Shown: positions 15,858-25,007, counted from the first letter of the stretch. The stretch is DNA of 64,000 nt from Alphaproteobacteria bacterium (GCA_900768185.1 CAAGCB010000009.1:62001-126000), one strand, 5' to 3'. Made by a program: numbers and translations. The notes: a model not told the origin generated them from the letters alone.

Positions 15858-17132
15858 ATGGACGAAGTGAATTTGATCGCGGCAAGAAAAGACACTCTTG
15901 CTTTGGTTTTAGCGGGCGGCAAAGGGTCGCGGCTGAAAAATCTGACGGAAATACAGGCCAAGCCCGCCGTTCCTTTCGGCGGCAAGTTCCGCATTATCGA
16001 TTTCCCTCTGTCGAACTGCATCAATTCCGGCATGCGCCGCATTTGCGTCCTGACGCAGTACAAGGCGCACAGCCTGATTAAACATTTGCAGCAGGGGTGG
16101 AGCTTTTTGCAGCCCGAACTGAACGAATTTGTCGAAATCTGGCCCGCCCAGCAGCAAACGTCCGACGAGGTGTGGTATCAGGGAACCGCCGACGCCGTCT
16201 ATCAAAATCTGGAAACAATCCGCGCCCACGCGCCGAAGTACATTCTGATTTTGGCGGGCGACCATATTTATAAACAGGATTATTCGAAAATGCTGAAACA
16301 GCATATCGAGGCGGGCGCGAAAGCCACCGTTTCCTGTATCGAAGTCCCGTTGGAAAAAGCGCACGAGTTCGGCATTCTGGACGCCGACGCCGCGGGAAAC
16401 ATCATTCGATTCGTCGAAAAACCGAAAAATCCGCCCGCCATTCCGGGAAAACCCGACCGTTCCTTTGCCAGCATGGGCATTTACATCTTTGACGCCGATT
16501 TCCTGATTGATCTGTTGGAAAAGGACGCGCTGGATAAAAATTCGTCCCACGATTTCGGCAAAGACATTCTGCCGTCGCTGGTCGGAAACGTCAAAATGGT
16601 CGCCCACCGCTATCAGGACAGTTGCGTGTTTAACAAAACCGATGAAGCCTATTGGCGCGATGTCGGAACGCTGGACGCGTATTGGGAAGCCAATCTGGAT
16701 TTGACGAACGTTGTTCCCGATCTGGATTTGTACGATTCGCGCTGGCCGATCTGGACGTTTCAGGAACAGCACCCCGCCGCAAAATTCGTGTTTGAAAGCG
16801 ATCTGAGAACAGGGGTGGCGGTTAAATCGCTTGTTTCCGCGGGCTGCATCATTTCGGGCGGCACGGTGCGTCATTCGTTGCTGTTTTCGGCGGTGCGCGT
16901 CCATTCGTTTTCGCTGGTCGAGGATTCGGTCGTTCTGCCGAACTGCGTTATCAACCGTCACGCCCGTGTGAAAAAAGCGATCTTGGCGCAGGGGTGCGTC
17001 ATTCCGCGCGGATTGGTCATCGGTGAAAATCCGGAAGAAGATTCCAAATATTTCTATGTGACGGAAAAGGGCGTCGTTTTGGTGACTCCCGCCATGTTGG
17101 CAAAGTTGCCGCCCGTTCCCGAACTGTCGTAA
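15858..17132 (+). CDS. glgC: Glucose-1-phosphate adenylyltransferase
   Basis: This enzyme makes ADP-glucose from ATP and glucose-1-phosphate, the committed step of bacterial glycogen synthesis. The protein has 424 residues, the normal bacterial length. Evidence is the nucleotide-binding loop VLAGGKGSRLKNLTEIQAKP near residue 15-34, KFRIIDFPLSNCINSGM, the catalytic-site stretch WYQGTADAVYQN, FVEKP, and a left-handed beta-helix-like C-terminal third with VVLPNCVINRHARVKKAI. The allosteric arginine-rich N-terminus is short. No glgA, glgB or glgP lies in the window, so the rest of the pathway must be elsewhere. A clear terminator follows. Confidence 0.95.
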   Translation: MDEVNLIAARKDTLALVLAGGKGSRLKNLTEIQAKPAVPFGGKFRIIDFPLSNCINSGMRRICVLTQYKAHSLIKHLQQGWSFLQPELNEFVEIWPAQQQTSDEVWYQGTADAVYQNLETIRAHAPKYILILAGDHIYKQDYSKMLKQHIEAGAKATVSCIEVPLEKAHEFGILDADAAGNIIRFVEKPKNPPAIPGKPDRSFASMGIYIFDADFLIDLLEKDALDKNSSHDFGKDILPSLVGNVKMVAHRYQDSCVFNKTDEAYWRDVGTLDAYWEANLDLTNVVPDLDLYDSRWPIWTFQEQHPAAKFVFESDLRTGVAVKSLVSAGCIISGGTVRHSLLFSAVRVHSFSLVEDSVVLPNCVINRHARVKKAILAQGCVIPRGLVIGENPEEDSKYFYVTEKGVVLVTPAMLAKLPPVPELS

Positions 17133-17138
17133 AATCCG

Positions 17139-17173
17139 AAAGGCGGGGCTTGCAAAAGCTCCCGCCTTTGTTT
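17139..17173 (+). terminator. Terminator after glgC
   Basis: AAAGGCGGG and GCTT pair with AAGC, one bulged T and CCCGCCTTT, followed by TTTGTTT. It starts 7 bases after the glgC stop. The next gene starts 23 bases later and may depend on readthrough. Confidence 0.75.
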
Positions 17174-17195
17174 CTGGAAAGGGAATGGAAGCGAA

Positions 17196-17900
17196 ATGTT
17201 TCTTATCAGTCGGGAAATCGTCCGTTTCCGAAACTTTATCGACCTGTTCATCAATCTGCTGAAATGGCCCGCCGCCTTGTCCATGCTGTTGGTCGCGCCC
17301 GCCGCCGTTCAAGCGTTTAACAGGTATTATGTGATCCGGAACCAGCTGCACGCGCACAATCTGATCTATTTCGGAATAGGCGTGTTGGGGTTCGCTGTGG
17401 CGCGCGCCGTCTTCATCATGCGTCGGGGGGCGGCGGAAACGATGGAACACGAAATAACGCACATTCTGTTCGCGATGGCGACGTTGCACCGCGTCACCGG
17501 TATGGACGTCAAAGACGAAGGCGGCGGATCGATGACGTTCGCGGGCAAAGGCAACTGGCTGATTACCATCGCGCCGTATTTCTTTCCGCTGACGGCGTTC
17601 CTGATGATGTTTTTCGCGACGCTGGTTTCGCACATAGCCGAATACACGCCCGATTGGACGTATATCGCGTTGGGCGCCGCGCTCAGTTATAATTTATTTT
17701 CGTTCGCGGAACAGTTCCACCCGAAACAAACGGATTTGAAAAAGGTCGGCTTTATCTTCGCGGTGTGTTTTCTGCCGGGGGCGAACCTGTTGACGTTCGG
17801 GACGGTGCTCGCGTTCGTCGAGCGCGGATTGAAAGGCGTTCTGTTCTTTTACAAATTGATTTGGTATTACGCGTCGCACGATGCGATGAATTTGTTTTAA
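17196..17900 (+). CDS. Peptidase M50B-like membrane protein
   Basis: This is a 234-residue integral membrane protein. HEITH at residues 85-89 lies in MEHEITHILFAMATLH, as expected of a zinc metallopeptidase of the M50B-like class. Hydrophobic segments lie near 24-42, 56-76, 128-148, 152-170 and 185-205. M50-type enzymes cut substrates within or near the membrane; no substrate can be named. The HExxH lies close to a membrane segment, as in the family. It follows the glgC terminator and is convergent with the MBL-fold gene (6 bases between stops). Confidence 0.72.
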   Translation: MFLISREIVRFRNFIDLFINLLKWPAALSMLLVAPAAVQAFNRYYVIRNQLHAHNLIYFGIGVLGFAVARAVFIMRRGAAETMEHEITHILFAMATLHRVTGMDVKDEGGGSMTFAGKGNWLITIAPYFFPLTAFLMMFFATLVSHIAEYTPDWTYIALGAALSYNLFSFAEQFHPKQTDLKKVGFIFAVCFLPGANLLTFGTVLAFVERGLKGVLFFYKLIWYYASHDAMNLF

Positions 17901-17906
17901 AACCCG

Positions 17907-18731
17907 TCAAAGGCGAACGGTTTGCATTTCCCGCGCGGCGAAAACGCGAGGATCTGCGGCGCGGGCGTCCCGTTCGATCAGGCGCATTTGCGCATCCGTA
18001 TGCGACGGTGAATGATGAAACAAAGCCGTGCGTTTGATGTTTGCCGATCGGGTCAGGTTGACCGCCTGTTCCCAAGTTGAATGCCCCCAGCCTTTGAATA
18101 CTTCGTATTCCTCCGGCGTGTACATGGCGTCAAAAATCATCAGGTCGCTGCCGGCGACGAAATCAACCAGCTCGTCAATGCCGTCGGCGGCGCAATGTTC
18201 GTAATCCGAGATGTACGATATCGATTTTCCTTGAAAGTTCAGGCGATATCCGATAGACCCGTTGGGGTGTACCAAATTGCACGTCTGAAGCGCCGCCCTG
18301 CCGTCGAACAAATCGAATGAGTCGCAGGCTTTGAAATCGTGAAAATGCAGAACCGAAGGGATCATGTGCATTGGTAAAGGAAAAAACGGTTCCGACATTA
18401 ACACCCCGAAGACTTGCTCAGCCGTTTGTCCGTCCGGCAGTCGAGCGGCATAAATATTCAGATTCGACGTTTTTTGAAACGCCGGATAGAAAAAAGGAAA
18501 GCCGCAGATGTGATCCCAGTGCGTGTGCGAAACCAACAACGTCACGTCGCTGACGCCGCGCCGCGCCAGATCCATACCCAGCGACCGAATCCCGGAACCC
18601 GCGTCGAAAACGACCGTTCGCCCGTCCAGATTGACCTCTACGCAGGAAGTGTTTCCGCCGTAAATCGTGTGTTCCGCCGAACAACACGGGATACTGCCGC
18701 GCACTCCCCAAAAAGTGACTTCAACAGGCAT
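17907..18731 (-). CDS. MBL-fold metallo-hydrolase (phosphodiesterase-like)
   Basis: This 274-residue enzyme has the metallo-beta-lactamase fold. The opening VTFWGVRGSIPC and VFDAGSGIRSLG are typical of the subgroup related to PDE1/RNase Z-like phosphodiesterases. The metal motif is SHTHWDHICGF (His69, His71, Asp73, His74), with further ligands in ISDYEH and the late AD/WGHSTWEQA and LFHHSPSH stretches. Cyclic-nucleotide or phosphodiester hydrolysis is plausible from the family but not proven. It is transcribed alone on the minus strand. Confidence 0.87.
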   Translation of the reverse strand: MPVEVTFWGVRGSIPCCSAEHTIYGGNTSCVEVNLDGRTVVFDAGSGIRSLGMDLARRGVSDVTLLVSHTHWDHICGFPFFYPAFQKTSNLNIYAARLPDGQTAEQVFGVLMSEPFFPLPMHMIPSVLHFHDFKACDSFDLFDGRAALQTCNLVHPNGSIGYRLNFQGKSISYISDYEHCAADGIDELVDFVAGSDLMIFDAMYTPEEYEVFKGWGHSTWEQAVNLTRSANIKRTALFHHSPSHTDAQMRLIERDARAADPRVFAAREMQTVRL

Positions 18732-18857
18732 GGTTTCGAAATCCTTCTTTCATCGTTATTCTTTTAGCACACATATACGTTCCGACATGTGACGAAGCGC
18801 ATACTTTAAAACATTTTATCGCCAAAACGATAAAGATTTTCTGAATATCGCCATGGA

Positions 18858-18886
18858 TTGATTTCCGCCGATAAAAGCTGTATTCT
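18858..18886 (+). promoter_or_regulatory. Promoter of the HdeA/B-like gene
   Basis: TTGATT at 18858-18863 and TATTCT at 18881-18886 are 17 bases apart. The start codon is about 30 bases further on. Confidence 0.55.
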
Positions 18887-18916
18887 GCGTTCGGTTCGAT
18901 TAAACGGGGGTGCGCT

Positions 18917-19381
18917 ATGAAGAATATCGGTTTGAAAATTTTGCTGTCGGTCGCTTTTTTGCCGTTTTTATGCGCGTCGCCCGCTTTGGCTCAGCGCGAG
19001 GTCAAAGCTTTGCCGACCTGTCTGAATTTTACGGACGTGTACAACAAAACCGTTTTGCAAACCGAACCCGCGACGGCGGAGGAAAATCAGGAAATGCAAA
19101 ATCTGGCGGCGATCATGATGGGCTACGTTTCCGCGTTGCAGGATATTCACGGCGACCGTCTGGTCGGCATGAAGGCTGATGACAACGAATGGACCTTGCT
19201 GGAAAACGTCGCGCAGTTCTGCCGCCGGTATCCGCACATGACGTTTCAGCGCGCCGTGCGTTCCGTTCCCGCCGTCACGCAAACGATTCAAACGCTGCAG
19301 GATCAGGAATTCGACCGTTGCAGAAATTATATCGAACAAACCAAGCCGACAATCTGTTCGTCCTATTCGACCGCCCGATGA
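18917..19381 (+). CDS. Secreted HdeA/HdeB-like protein
   Basis: This 154-residue protein has a clear signal peptide ending SPALAQ at about residue 26. The mature part has cysteines in LPTCLNFT and NVAQFCRRYP, the helix MMGYVSALQD, and a later pair (DRCRNYI, TICSSY). The order C ... GY-S-L ... FC-x-x-P resembles the HdeA/HdeB periplasmic acid-chaperone family, but the match is by pattern only and the protein is longer than the E. coli members. I infer a periplasmic stress or chaperone role. It has its own promoter. Confidence 0.55.
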   Translation: MKNIGLKILLSVAFLPFLCASPALAQREVKALPTCLNFTDVYNKTVLQTEPATAEENQEMQNLAAIMMGYVSALQDIHGDRLVGMKADDNEWTLLENVAQFCRRYPHMTFQRAVRSVPAVTQTIQTLQDQEFDRCRNYIEQTKPTICSSYSTAR

Positions 19382-19459
19382 CGACTGAAGGCTTTCCTCT
19401 TTAAATTTATTCAAAACAGTCTTATATCATAATTGTTTTTTCGACTGAAAGGGCAAGAT

Positions 19460-22231
19460 ATGGATTATATCAAGATTCGCGGCGCGCGGGAACACAACCT
19501 GAAAAACGTCGATTTGGACATTCCGAAAAACAAGCTGGTCGTCGTGACGGGGCTGTCGGGATCGGGAAAGTCGTCGCTGGCGTTCGACACGCTGTACGCC
19601 GAAGGACAGCGCCGCTATGTCGAAAGCCTGTCCGTGTACGCGCGTCAATTCGTCGATTTGATGAAAAAGCCCGATGTCGATTTGATCGAAGGGTTGTCCC
19701 CCGCGATTTCGATCGAACAGAAAACAACGTCGCACAACCCGCGTTCCATCGTCGGCACGGTGACGGAGATTTACGATTACATGCGTTTGCTGTGGGCGCG
19801 CGTCGGCGTGCCTTATTCGCCCGCGACCGGACTGCCGATCGAAAGCCAAACCGTTTCCCAGATGGTTGACAAGGTTACGGCGATGCCGCAGGGGACAAAG
19901 CTTTTGTTGCTTTCTCCCGTCGTGCGCGGACGCAAAGGCGAATATAAAAAGGAAATCGGCGAATACCGTAAAAAAGGGTTTCAGCGGCTGAAAATAGACG
20001 GAACCGTGTACGGTATCGACGACGTTCCCGATTTGAACAAAACGTTGAAACACGATATCGCCGTTGTCGTTGACCGTCTTGTCGTCAAAGACGGCATAGA
20101 ATCCCGATTGGCGGAATCGTTCGAAACGGCATTGGGGCTGTCCGACGGCTTGGCAATCGCGGAAAATGCGGAAACGGGCGAAGAAACGATGTTTTCGTCG
20201 CGCTATTCCTGTCCCGTGTCGGGCTTTACGATCGACGAAATCGAACCGCGTCTGTTTTCGTTCAACAATCCGCACGGATTCTGTCCCGAATGCGAAGGGC
20301 TGGGCGTGAAGTTGTACATCGATCCCGAACTGGTCGTTCCCGATAAAACGAAAACGCTGGACGGCGGAGCGATCGCACCGTGGACGGGGGCGAACGGCGA
20401 AATCTATCCGTGGCACCGCGAAGCCCTGTACGGACTCGGTCGCCGTTTCAATCTGAATCTGTCCGAACGCTGGTGCGATTTATCCGAAGAAACGCAACGG
20501 GCGATTCTGTACGGCACGCCGACGTTTGAAGGCGTCATTCCGAATTTGAACCGCCGCTTTCTGGAAACCGATTCGGAATATATGCGCGAAGAAATCCAGA
20601 AATTCCAAAACAACATCGTGTGCGAACACTGCCTCGGCAAACGTTTGCGTCCCGAAGCCCTCGCGGTCAAAATCGACGGCAAAGACATCGCCGACGTGAC
20701 GAACATGTCGATCGCCGAAGCGCGCGAATGGTTCGGCGGCGTGATGGAACGGCTGAAACCGCAAAACCGTGAAATCGCCGGTCGCATTTTGCGGGAAACG
20801 AACGAACGGCTGGATTTTTTAATCAATGTCGGACTGGGGTATTTGTCTTTGGGACGTCCGTCGGGGACTTTGTCGGGCGGGGAAAGCCAGCGTATCCGTC
20901 TGGCGTCGCAAATCGGATCGGGACTGACGGGCGTTTTGTATGTGTTGGACGAACCGTCGATCGGTTTGCATCAGCGCGATAACGATCGGTTGCTGGCGAC
21001 GTTGTTCCGTCTGCGCGATCTGGGCAACACCGTCATCGTCGTCGAACACGACGAAGACGCCATGCGCGCCGCCGACATGCTGATCGACATGGGACCGGGG
21101 GCGGGGGCTTTGGGCGGCAGCGTGATTGCCGCGGGAACGCCGCAAGAGGTCGCCGACAACCTGAACAGTCTGACGGGACGTTATCTGTCGGGGACAAAGC
21201 GAATCCTTGTGCCGGAAACGCGCCGCGCGGGAAACGGAAAATTTTTAAAGGTTGTCGGGGCGCGGGTGCACAACCTGAAAAACATTGACGTGAAATTCCC
21301 TTTGGGGACGTTCACTTGCGTTACGGGCGTTTCGGGCGGCGGCAAGTCTTCGCTGGTCATCGAAACGCTGTATAAAGGACTGGCGAAAGCGTTGAACGGC
21401 ACGCGTCTGAGCGTCGGCGACCACGATCGCATCGAAGGATTGGAAAACATCGATAAAGTGATCGATATCGACCAATCGCCGATCGGGCGCACGCCGCGCA
21501 GCAACCCCGCGACTTACACGGGCGTGTTTTCGCAGATTCGCGAATGGTTTGCCGGATTGCCCGAAGCCAAATTGCGCGGGTACAAGGCGGGACGTTTTTC
21601 CTTTAACGTCAAGGGCGGGCGGTGCGAAGCCTGTCAGGGCGACGGTGTGTTGCGCATCGAAATGCACTTTTTGCCCGATATGTACGTCCGATGCGACGAA
21701 TGCAAAGGCACGCGCTACAACCGAGAAACGCTGGAGGTCAAATACAAGGGCAAATCCATCGCCGACGTTTTGGATATGACGGTGGACGAGGCGGTCGCGT
21801 TTTTCGACGCCGTTCCGTCGATTAAAAACAAACTGGCGTTGTTGCAGCGCGTGGGGCTGGGATACATTAAACTGGGGCAGTCGGCGACGACCCTTTCGGG
21901 CGGCGAGGCGCAACGCATCAAATTATCCAAAGAACTGTCCAAAAAGGCGACGGGGCGCACGGTCTACATTCTGGACGAACCGACGACGGGACTGCATTTC
22001 GAGGATATCGCCAAATTGCTGGACGTACTGCATCGGTTGGTGGATCAGGGAAACACGGTCGTCGTTATCGAACATAATTTAGAGGTCATCAAAACGGCGG
22101 ATCGGATTATCGACATGGGACCCGAGGGCGGCAACGACGGCGGAACGGTCGTCGTCGAAGGAACGCCGGAGCAGGTCGCGCGATGCGAATGCAGCTATAC
22201 GGGCAAGTATTTGAAAAAATACCTGAAATAG
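19460..22231 (+). CDS. uvrA: UvrA, nucleotide excision repair ATPase
   Basis: UvrA recognises DNA damage and loads UvrB. The 923 residues carry two ABC ATPase halves: first Walker A GLSGSGKSSLAFDTLYAEG and signature LSGGESQRIRLASQIGSGL; second Walker A GVSGGGKSSLV and signature LSGGEAQRIKLSKEL. They also carry zinc-finger cysteine pairs (CPECEG..., CEHC, CEACQGDG, CDECKG). The start MDYIKIRGAREHNLKN matches the family; an upstream in-frame ATG at 19433 would add nine residues without family support. No alphaproteobacterial-style SOS box (GAAC-N7-GAAC or GTTC-N7-GTTC) is visible in the 78 bases upstream. Confidence 0.97.
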   Translation: MDYIKIRGAREHNLKNVDLDIPKNKLVVVTGLSGSGKSSLAFDTLYAEGQRRYVESLSVYARQFVDLMKKPDVDLIEGLSPAISIEQKTTSHNPRSIVGTVTEIYDYMRLLWARVGVPYSPATGLPIESQTVSQMVDKVTAMPQGTKLLLLSPVVRGRKGEYKKEIGEYRKKGFQRLKIDGTVYGIDDVPDLNKTLKHDIAVVVDRLVVKDGIESRLAESFETALGLSDGLAIAENAETGEETMFSSRYSCPVSGFTIDEIEPRLFSFNNPHGFCPECEGLGVKLYIDPELVVPDKTKTLDGGAIAPWTGANGEIYPWHREALYGLGRRFNLNLSERWCDLSEETQRAILYGTPTFEGVIPNLNRRFLETDSEYMREEIQKFQNNIVCEHCLGKRLRPEALAVKIDGKDIADVTNMSIAEAREWFGGVMERLKPQNREIAGRILRETNERLDFLINVGLGYLSLGRPSGTLSGGESQRIRLASQIGSGLTGVLYVLDEPSIGLHQRDNDRLLATLFRLRDLGNTVIVVEHDEDAMRAADMLIDMGPGAGALGGSVIAAGTPQEVADNLNSLTGRYLSGTKRILVPETRRAGNGKFLKVVGARVHNLKNIDVKFPLGTFTCVTGVSGGGKSSLVIETLYKGLAKALNGTRLSVGDHDRIEGLENIDKVIDIDQSPIGRTPRSNPATYTGVFSQIREWFAGLPEAKLRGYKAGRFSFNVKGGRCEACQGDGVLRIEMHFLPDMYVRCDECKGTRYNRETLEVKYKGKSIADVLDMTVDEAVAFFDAVPSIKNKLALLQRVGLGYIKLGQSATTLSGGEAQRIKLSKELSKKATGRTVYILDEPTTGLHFEDIAKLLDVLHRLVDQGNTVVVIEHNLEVIKTADRIIDMGPEGGNDGGTVVVEGTPEQVARCECSYTGKYLKKYLK

Positions 22232-22244
22232 CGGAAACAACCAT

Positions 22245-22286
22245 AAAAATATCCCCCCGTTTCTTTGCCGGACGGGGGGATTTTTC
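22245..22286. terminator. Bidirectional terminator between uvrA and the PEGA lipoprotein
   Basis: ATCCCCCCGT pairs perfectly with ACGGGGGGAT, with A-rich sequence before and TTTTT after. It serves uvrA on the plus strand and the convergent lipoprotein gene on the minus strand. Confidence 0.88.
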
Positions 22287-22295
22287 CAGCGGACG

Positions 22296-22883
22296 TTATT
22301 TTACGTTCAGCGCGTGAATCAGAGCGGACGGATAGTCGCAGTTTAAAATCACCGGAATCAAAGCCGCCGACGTCATTCCCGTCATTTTCACCAGTGTGTC
22401 CAGTGATTGACCGCCGCCGTTCGCTGCGTCGAAAGACAGAGAATCAAAATTTTTCGACACAAACATTTTCAGTTTGTTTTCGGGCAGGCTTTCTTCGCCT
22501 TTTTTAACCATGTCGATAAAAAACTGATTCGGCGCGTACGACCAAATCGTTTCATTTGACGCATCGGTCAAAAAACCGGTCGTTCCCGTAATCAATAAAA
22601 CGGCAAACACGCCGTCCAGCACGGCGCCCATGCCGATTTGCGAATTTAACATTATACTTTGGTCTATATAACCTTCTTTACGCGCCATCAGCAAAACGGG
22701 CGAATTTGTGCGTTTCAGCCGGATAGTCGCGGGCGTTGTTCCCAGCAGCTTTCCGTTGAGCAGGATTTCGACGCCGATCGGATCGCTGTCGACCAGAATG
22801 GTTTGTTGCCGACCGCAAAACAACGTGCCGCATGCGGAAGTCGCAAAAACGGTCAAAAATAAAAAAACACGAAAAAGTTTCAT
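22296..22883 (-). CDS. PEGA-domain lipoprotein
   Basis: This 195-residue protein has a lipoprotein signal (TSACG, Cys18) followed by a PEGA-type beta domain at about residues 30-80: VDSDPIGVEILLNGKLLGTTP and a conserved glycine in ARKEGY. A hydrophobic stretch (GAVLDGVFAVLLITGTTGFL) near 87-106 and a helical C-terminus follow. PEGA domains occur on cell-surface proteins and are thought to bind ligands or cell-wall parts. It lies 84 bases after rlmJ with a possible promoter between, so it is probably a separate unit. Confidence 0.7.
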   Translation of the reverse strand: MKLFRVFLFLTVFATSACGTLFCGRQQTILVDSDPIGVEILLNGKLLGTTPATIRLKRTNSPVLLMARKEGYIDQSIMLNSQIGMGAVLDGVFAVLLITGTTGFLTDASNETIWSYAPNQFFIDMVKKGEESLPENKLKMFVSKNFDSLSFDAANGGGQSLDTLVKMTGMTSAALIPVILNCDYPSALIHALNVK

Positions 22884-22916
22884 CGGTTGAACGTTCCACT
22901 TTAAACGATAATTGAA

Positions 22917-22944
22917 ACAATAGTAAAAAAACGATTCTTTGCAA
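22917..22944 (-). promoter_or_regulatory. Possible promoter of the PEGA lipoprotein
   Basis: On the minus strand TTGCAA (22944-22939) and TATTGT (22922-22917) have a 16-base spacer. They are about 33 bases before the start codon. The boxes are weak matches. Confidence 0.35.
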
Positions 22945-22967
22945 AAGGGCGTAAATTCGCGGACGGT

Positions 22968-23735
22968 TCAAAACCAATCTTTGATTGCGTTCAATTCCGT
23001 TTCGCTGTCGTAGGGTGTGTTGACAATGACTATTCCGCTGCCTTTCATACCCTCTTTGACGTTTTTGAAAAGGATTTCGCCGTTGTAAAATTTCGGTAAA
23101 TCCGCGGATTTCAAAAGGTTCAGCATCGGAACGTGCAAATTGTCGTTTAAAACGGGATACCACAGAAACAAAGTGCCTTCCGCCCATTTTTTATGAACTT
23201 TCAGCAAAAAACGAGCGGCTTTTTCGTATTCCGTCTTCACTTCGAAACTGGGGTCGACAACCATGACGCCGCGGCGGGGCGTCGGCGGACAAAGAGCCAA
23301 ACCGCCTTCGTACCCGTCCCTGTGGTGCAGGTGCGTGTTCGGATAGCGCATGAAACGGTGCAATTCCTGATATTCCCGCGGGTGCAGTTCCATTAAATGC
23401 AACGTGTCCGTCGGGCGCAACAACGCTTCGGCGATAAAGGGCGATCCCGCGTACAGGTTTTTGCCGACTTCGGATTCCAACCGTTTTTCCAACATGAAAT
23501 ACGGGTGGCTTTGCACTTTTTCCGATCGCGCCATTTTCAAAAAACCGCGCGCCGCTTCGCCCGTTTTGGCGGCTTCTTCGCCCGACAGGTCGTAAATGCC
23601 GCGACCCGCGTGCGTTTCCAAATAAGTCAGCGGCTTGTCCTTTTGCGTTAAATGACGCAGAACGACGCACAAGGACGCGTGTTTGTGAACGTCCGCCAAA
23701 TTGCCCGCGTGATAAATATGTTGGTATGAAAGCAT
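22968..23735 (-). CDS. rlmJ: RlmJ-type 23S rRNA (adenine-N6) methyltransferase
   Basis: RlmJ methylates adenine 2030 of 23S rRNA with S-adenosylmethionine. The 255-residue protein starts MLSYQHIYHAGNLADVHKH, an almost invariant family opening, and has YLETHAGRGIYDL and a late GSGIVIVNTP. The start is set by AAAGGCGGCGAC before the ATG, although the frame is open for 39 more codons. The catalytic (D/N)PP(Y/F) motif reads DPSF (VVDPSFEVKTEY), a change at the second proline that is unusual for N6-adenine methyltransferases. It is the last gene of the greA-led operon. Confidence 0.9.
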   Translation of the reverse strand: MLSYQHIYHAGNLADVHKHASLCVVLRHLTQKDKPLTYLETHAGRGIYDLSGEEAAKTGEAARGFLKMARSEKVQSHPYFMLEKRLESEVGKNLYAGSPFIAEALLRPTDTLHLMELHPREYQELHRFMRYPNTHLHHRDGYEGGLALCPPTPRRGVMVVDPSFEVKTEYEKAARFLLKVHKKWAEGTLFLWYPVLNDNLHVPMLNLLKSADLPKFYNGEILFKNVKEGMKGSGIVIVNTPYDSETELNAIKDWF

Positions 23736-23748
23736 GTCGCCGCCTTTT

Positions 23749-24549
23749 TCAGTCTTCCGCGGCGTCCGTGTCGTCGGGGACGGAAAATTCGGGGTCGATT
23801 TCGTCGTCCGATGTTCCTTTTTCCGCGGTCGGCGCGTCAATCGGCGCGTCATCGGCTGATTCCGAAATCGGAATCAGCTTAAATTCCTGCTGTTCGGCGG
23901 GAATTTGCGCGCCGTCGGACGCGTCGCCGCCGTCAATCAAAGGCGGATTGGGTTGTTCGATCCGGATAACGGTCGTTTCCGTCGCGTCGACGTTTTCGGT
24001 CTGTTCGGTTGTTTCTTCCGCTTTTGTCCGATCTTCCGGATCGACGGGTTTTTCATCTGCCGCGTCGGGCAGATCCGTGACGGTCTGCTTGTCTTCGTCC
24101 CACATGATTTTCAGTTTGGGCGCGACGGGTTTCAATTCGATCGGGTTTTCCAAAACCAAAGGTTCCGGAACGGGCGGCGGCGTCGGTTCGCCGGCGCATT
24201 TCACGACCCAAACGTCATACACGGGGTGTTCCATCGCCGACAAAGCGGGCGAAGACGAAAACATCCAGCCCGAAAACAGTTTCAGCTGACCTTCTTCTTT
24301 GCGTTCGACGACTTCCAGAAAAGCGGCGTTTTCGGGCGTTTCTTCGGGCGGGTGGGCGTAGCAGACGCGCGGATAGACGTCCAACGCGCCGAACGTCGAT
24401 TTTTCGCCGACGTTCACCGTCATGGTGCTCAGCCGTCCGGTGATTTTATCCAGTCCGTGCAAAACGACCTGCCCGTAGGAAATGTCTTCCGCGTGCAGGG
24501 GAAAGGAAAGCAGGCTTGACAGCCCGAAAGTCAAAAAAAGCAGTTTCAT
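23749..24549 (-). CDS. DUF2155-domain secreted protein
   Basis: This is a 266-residue exported protein (signal peptide up to LHAED). The DUF2155 domain spans about residues 25-115, recognisable by VLHGLDKITGRLSTM, RVCYAHPPEETPENAAF and LFSGWMFSSSPALSAMEHPV followed by YDVWVVKC. The remaining 150 residues are proline- and acid-rich and probably disordered, longer than in most relatives. DUF2155 is mainly an alphaproteobacterial family of unknown function. It sits 4 bases after the second MCE gene and 13 bases before rlmJ. Confidence 0.88.
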   Translation of the reverse strand: MKLLFLTFGLSSLLSFPLHAEDISYGQVVLHGLDKITGRLSTMTVNVGEKSTFGALDVYPRVCYAHPPEETPENAAFLEVVERKEEGQLKLFSGWMFSSSPALSAMEHPVYDVWVVKCAGEPTPPPVPEPLVLENPIELKPVAPKLKIMWDEDKQTVTDLPDAADEKPVDPEDRTKAEETTEQTENVDATETTVIRIEQPNPPLIDGGDASDGAQIPAEQQEFKLIPISESADDAPIDAPTAEKGTSDDEIDPEFSVPDDTDAAED

Positions 24550-24553
24550 GGAT

Positions 24554-25003
24554 TTAATTTTCTTTTCCCGTGGCTAAAAAGATGATGTCGCCGACGGCGT
24601 CTTCCAGCGATCGGAAGTCTTTGGTTTTCGCAATCGTCCCCCCCGCCGTCAGGTGTTCGCCGGATTTTCCGGGAATCAGGCGCACAAACGTGCCGCCCAT
24701 CAATCCGTCGGTCGTGATTTCCGCCGTCGTGTCGACGGGCAGTTTGACGTCTTCGCGCACGCTGAGCGTGACTTTGGCGGTGTAATCGTCCGTCAGATCC
24801 AGCCCGACGACGGATCCGACCTTGATGCCGCTGATGCGAATGTCGTTGCCGCTTTCCAGTCCGCCCGAACGCGAAAAGACCGCGGTGATTTCATAGCCGC
24901 GCATCGGACGCGCGTCGATTTTGTCCGCCGCGAAATGCGCGAAATACAGCGCGACGGCGATGACGATGACGCCCAAAACCGTTTCAATCGGGCTTTTTTT
25001 CAT
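24554..25003 (-). CDS. MlaD-type MCE-domain protein, copy 2
   Basis: This 149-residue protein has one N-terminal membrane anchor (TVLGVIVIAVALYFAHFA) and one MCE domain with RSGGLESGNDIRISGIKVG near residue 45-63. MlaD proteins form hexameric rings that shuttle phospholipids between membranes with the MlaE permease and MlaF ATPase. Neither partner gene lies nearby. It follows another MCE gene by 4 bases; the two proteins align along their length but differ at most positions, so the duplication is old. A tandem heteromeric ring is possible. Confidence 0.87.
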   Translation of the reverse strand: MKKSPIETVLGVIVIAVALYFAHFAADKIDARPMRGYEITAVFSRSGGLESGNDIRISGIKVGSVVGLDLTDDYTAKVTLSVREDVKLPVDTTAEITTDGLMGGTFVRLIPGKSGEHLTAGGTIAKTKDFRSLEDAVGDIIFLATGKEN

Positions 25004-25007
25004 GGTT

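Noticed and set aside
15909..17633. A 574-codon open frame antisense to glgC and the M50B-like gene
   Set aside because: It mirrors two well-supported genes, has a biased basic/aromatic composition (HRRR, FRRF), no ribosome site and no family features. Long antisense frames are common in this sequence because of its codon use.
19382..19459. SOS/LexA box before uvrA
   Set aside because: No GAAC-N7-GAAC or GTTC-N7-GTTC pattern found; regulation by LexA cannot be claimed.
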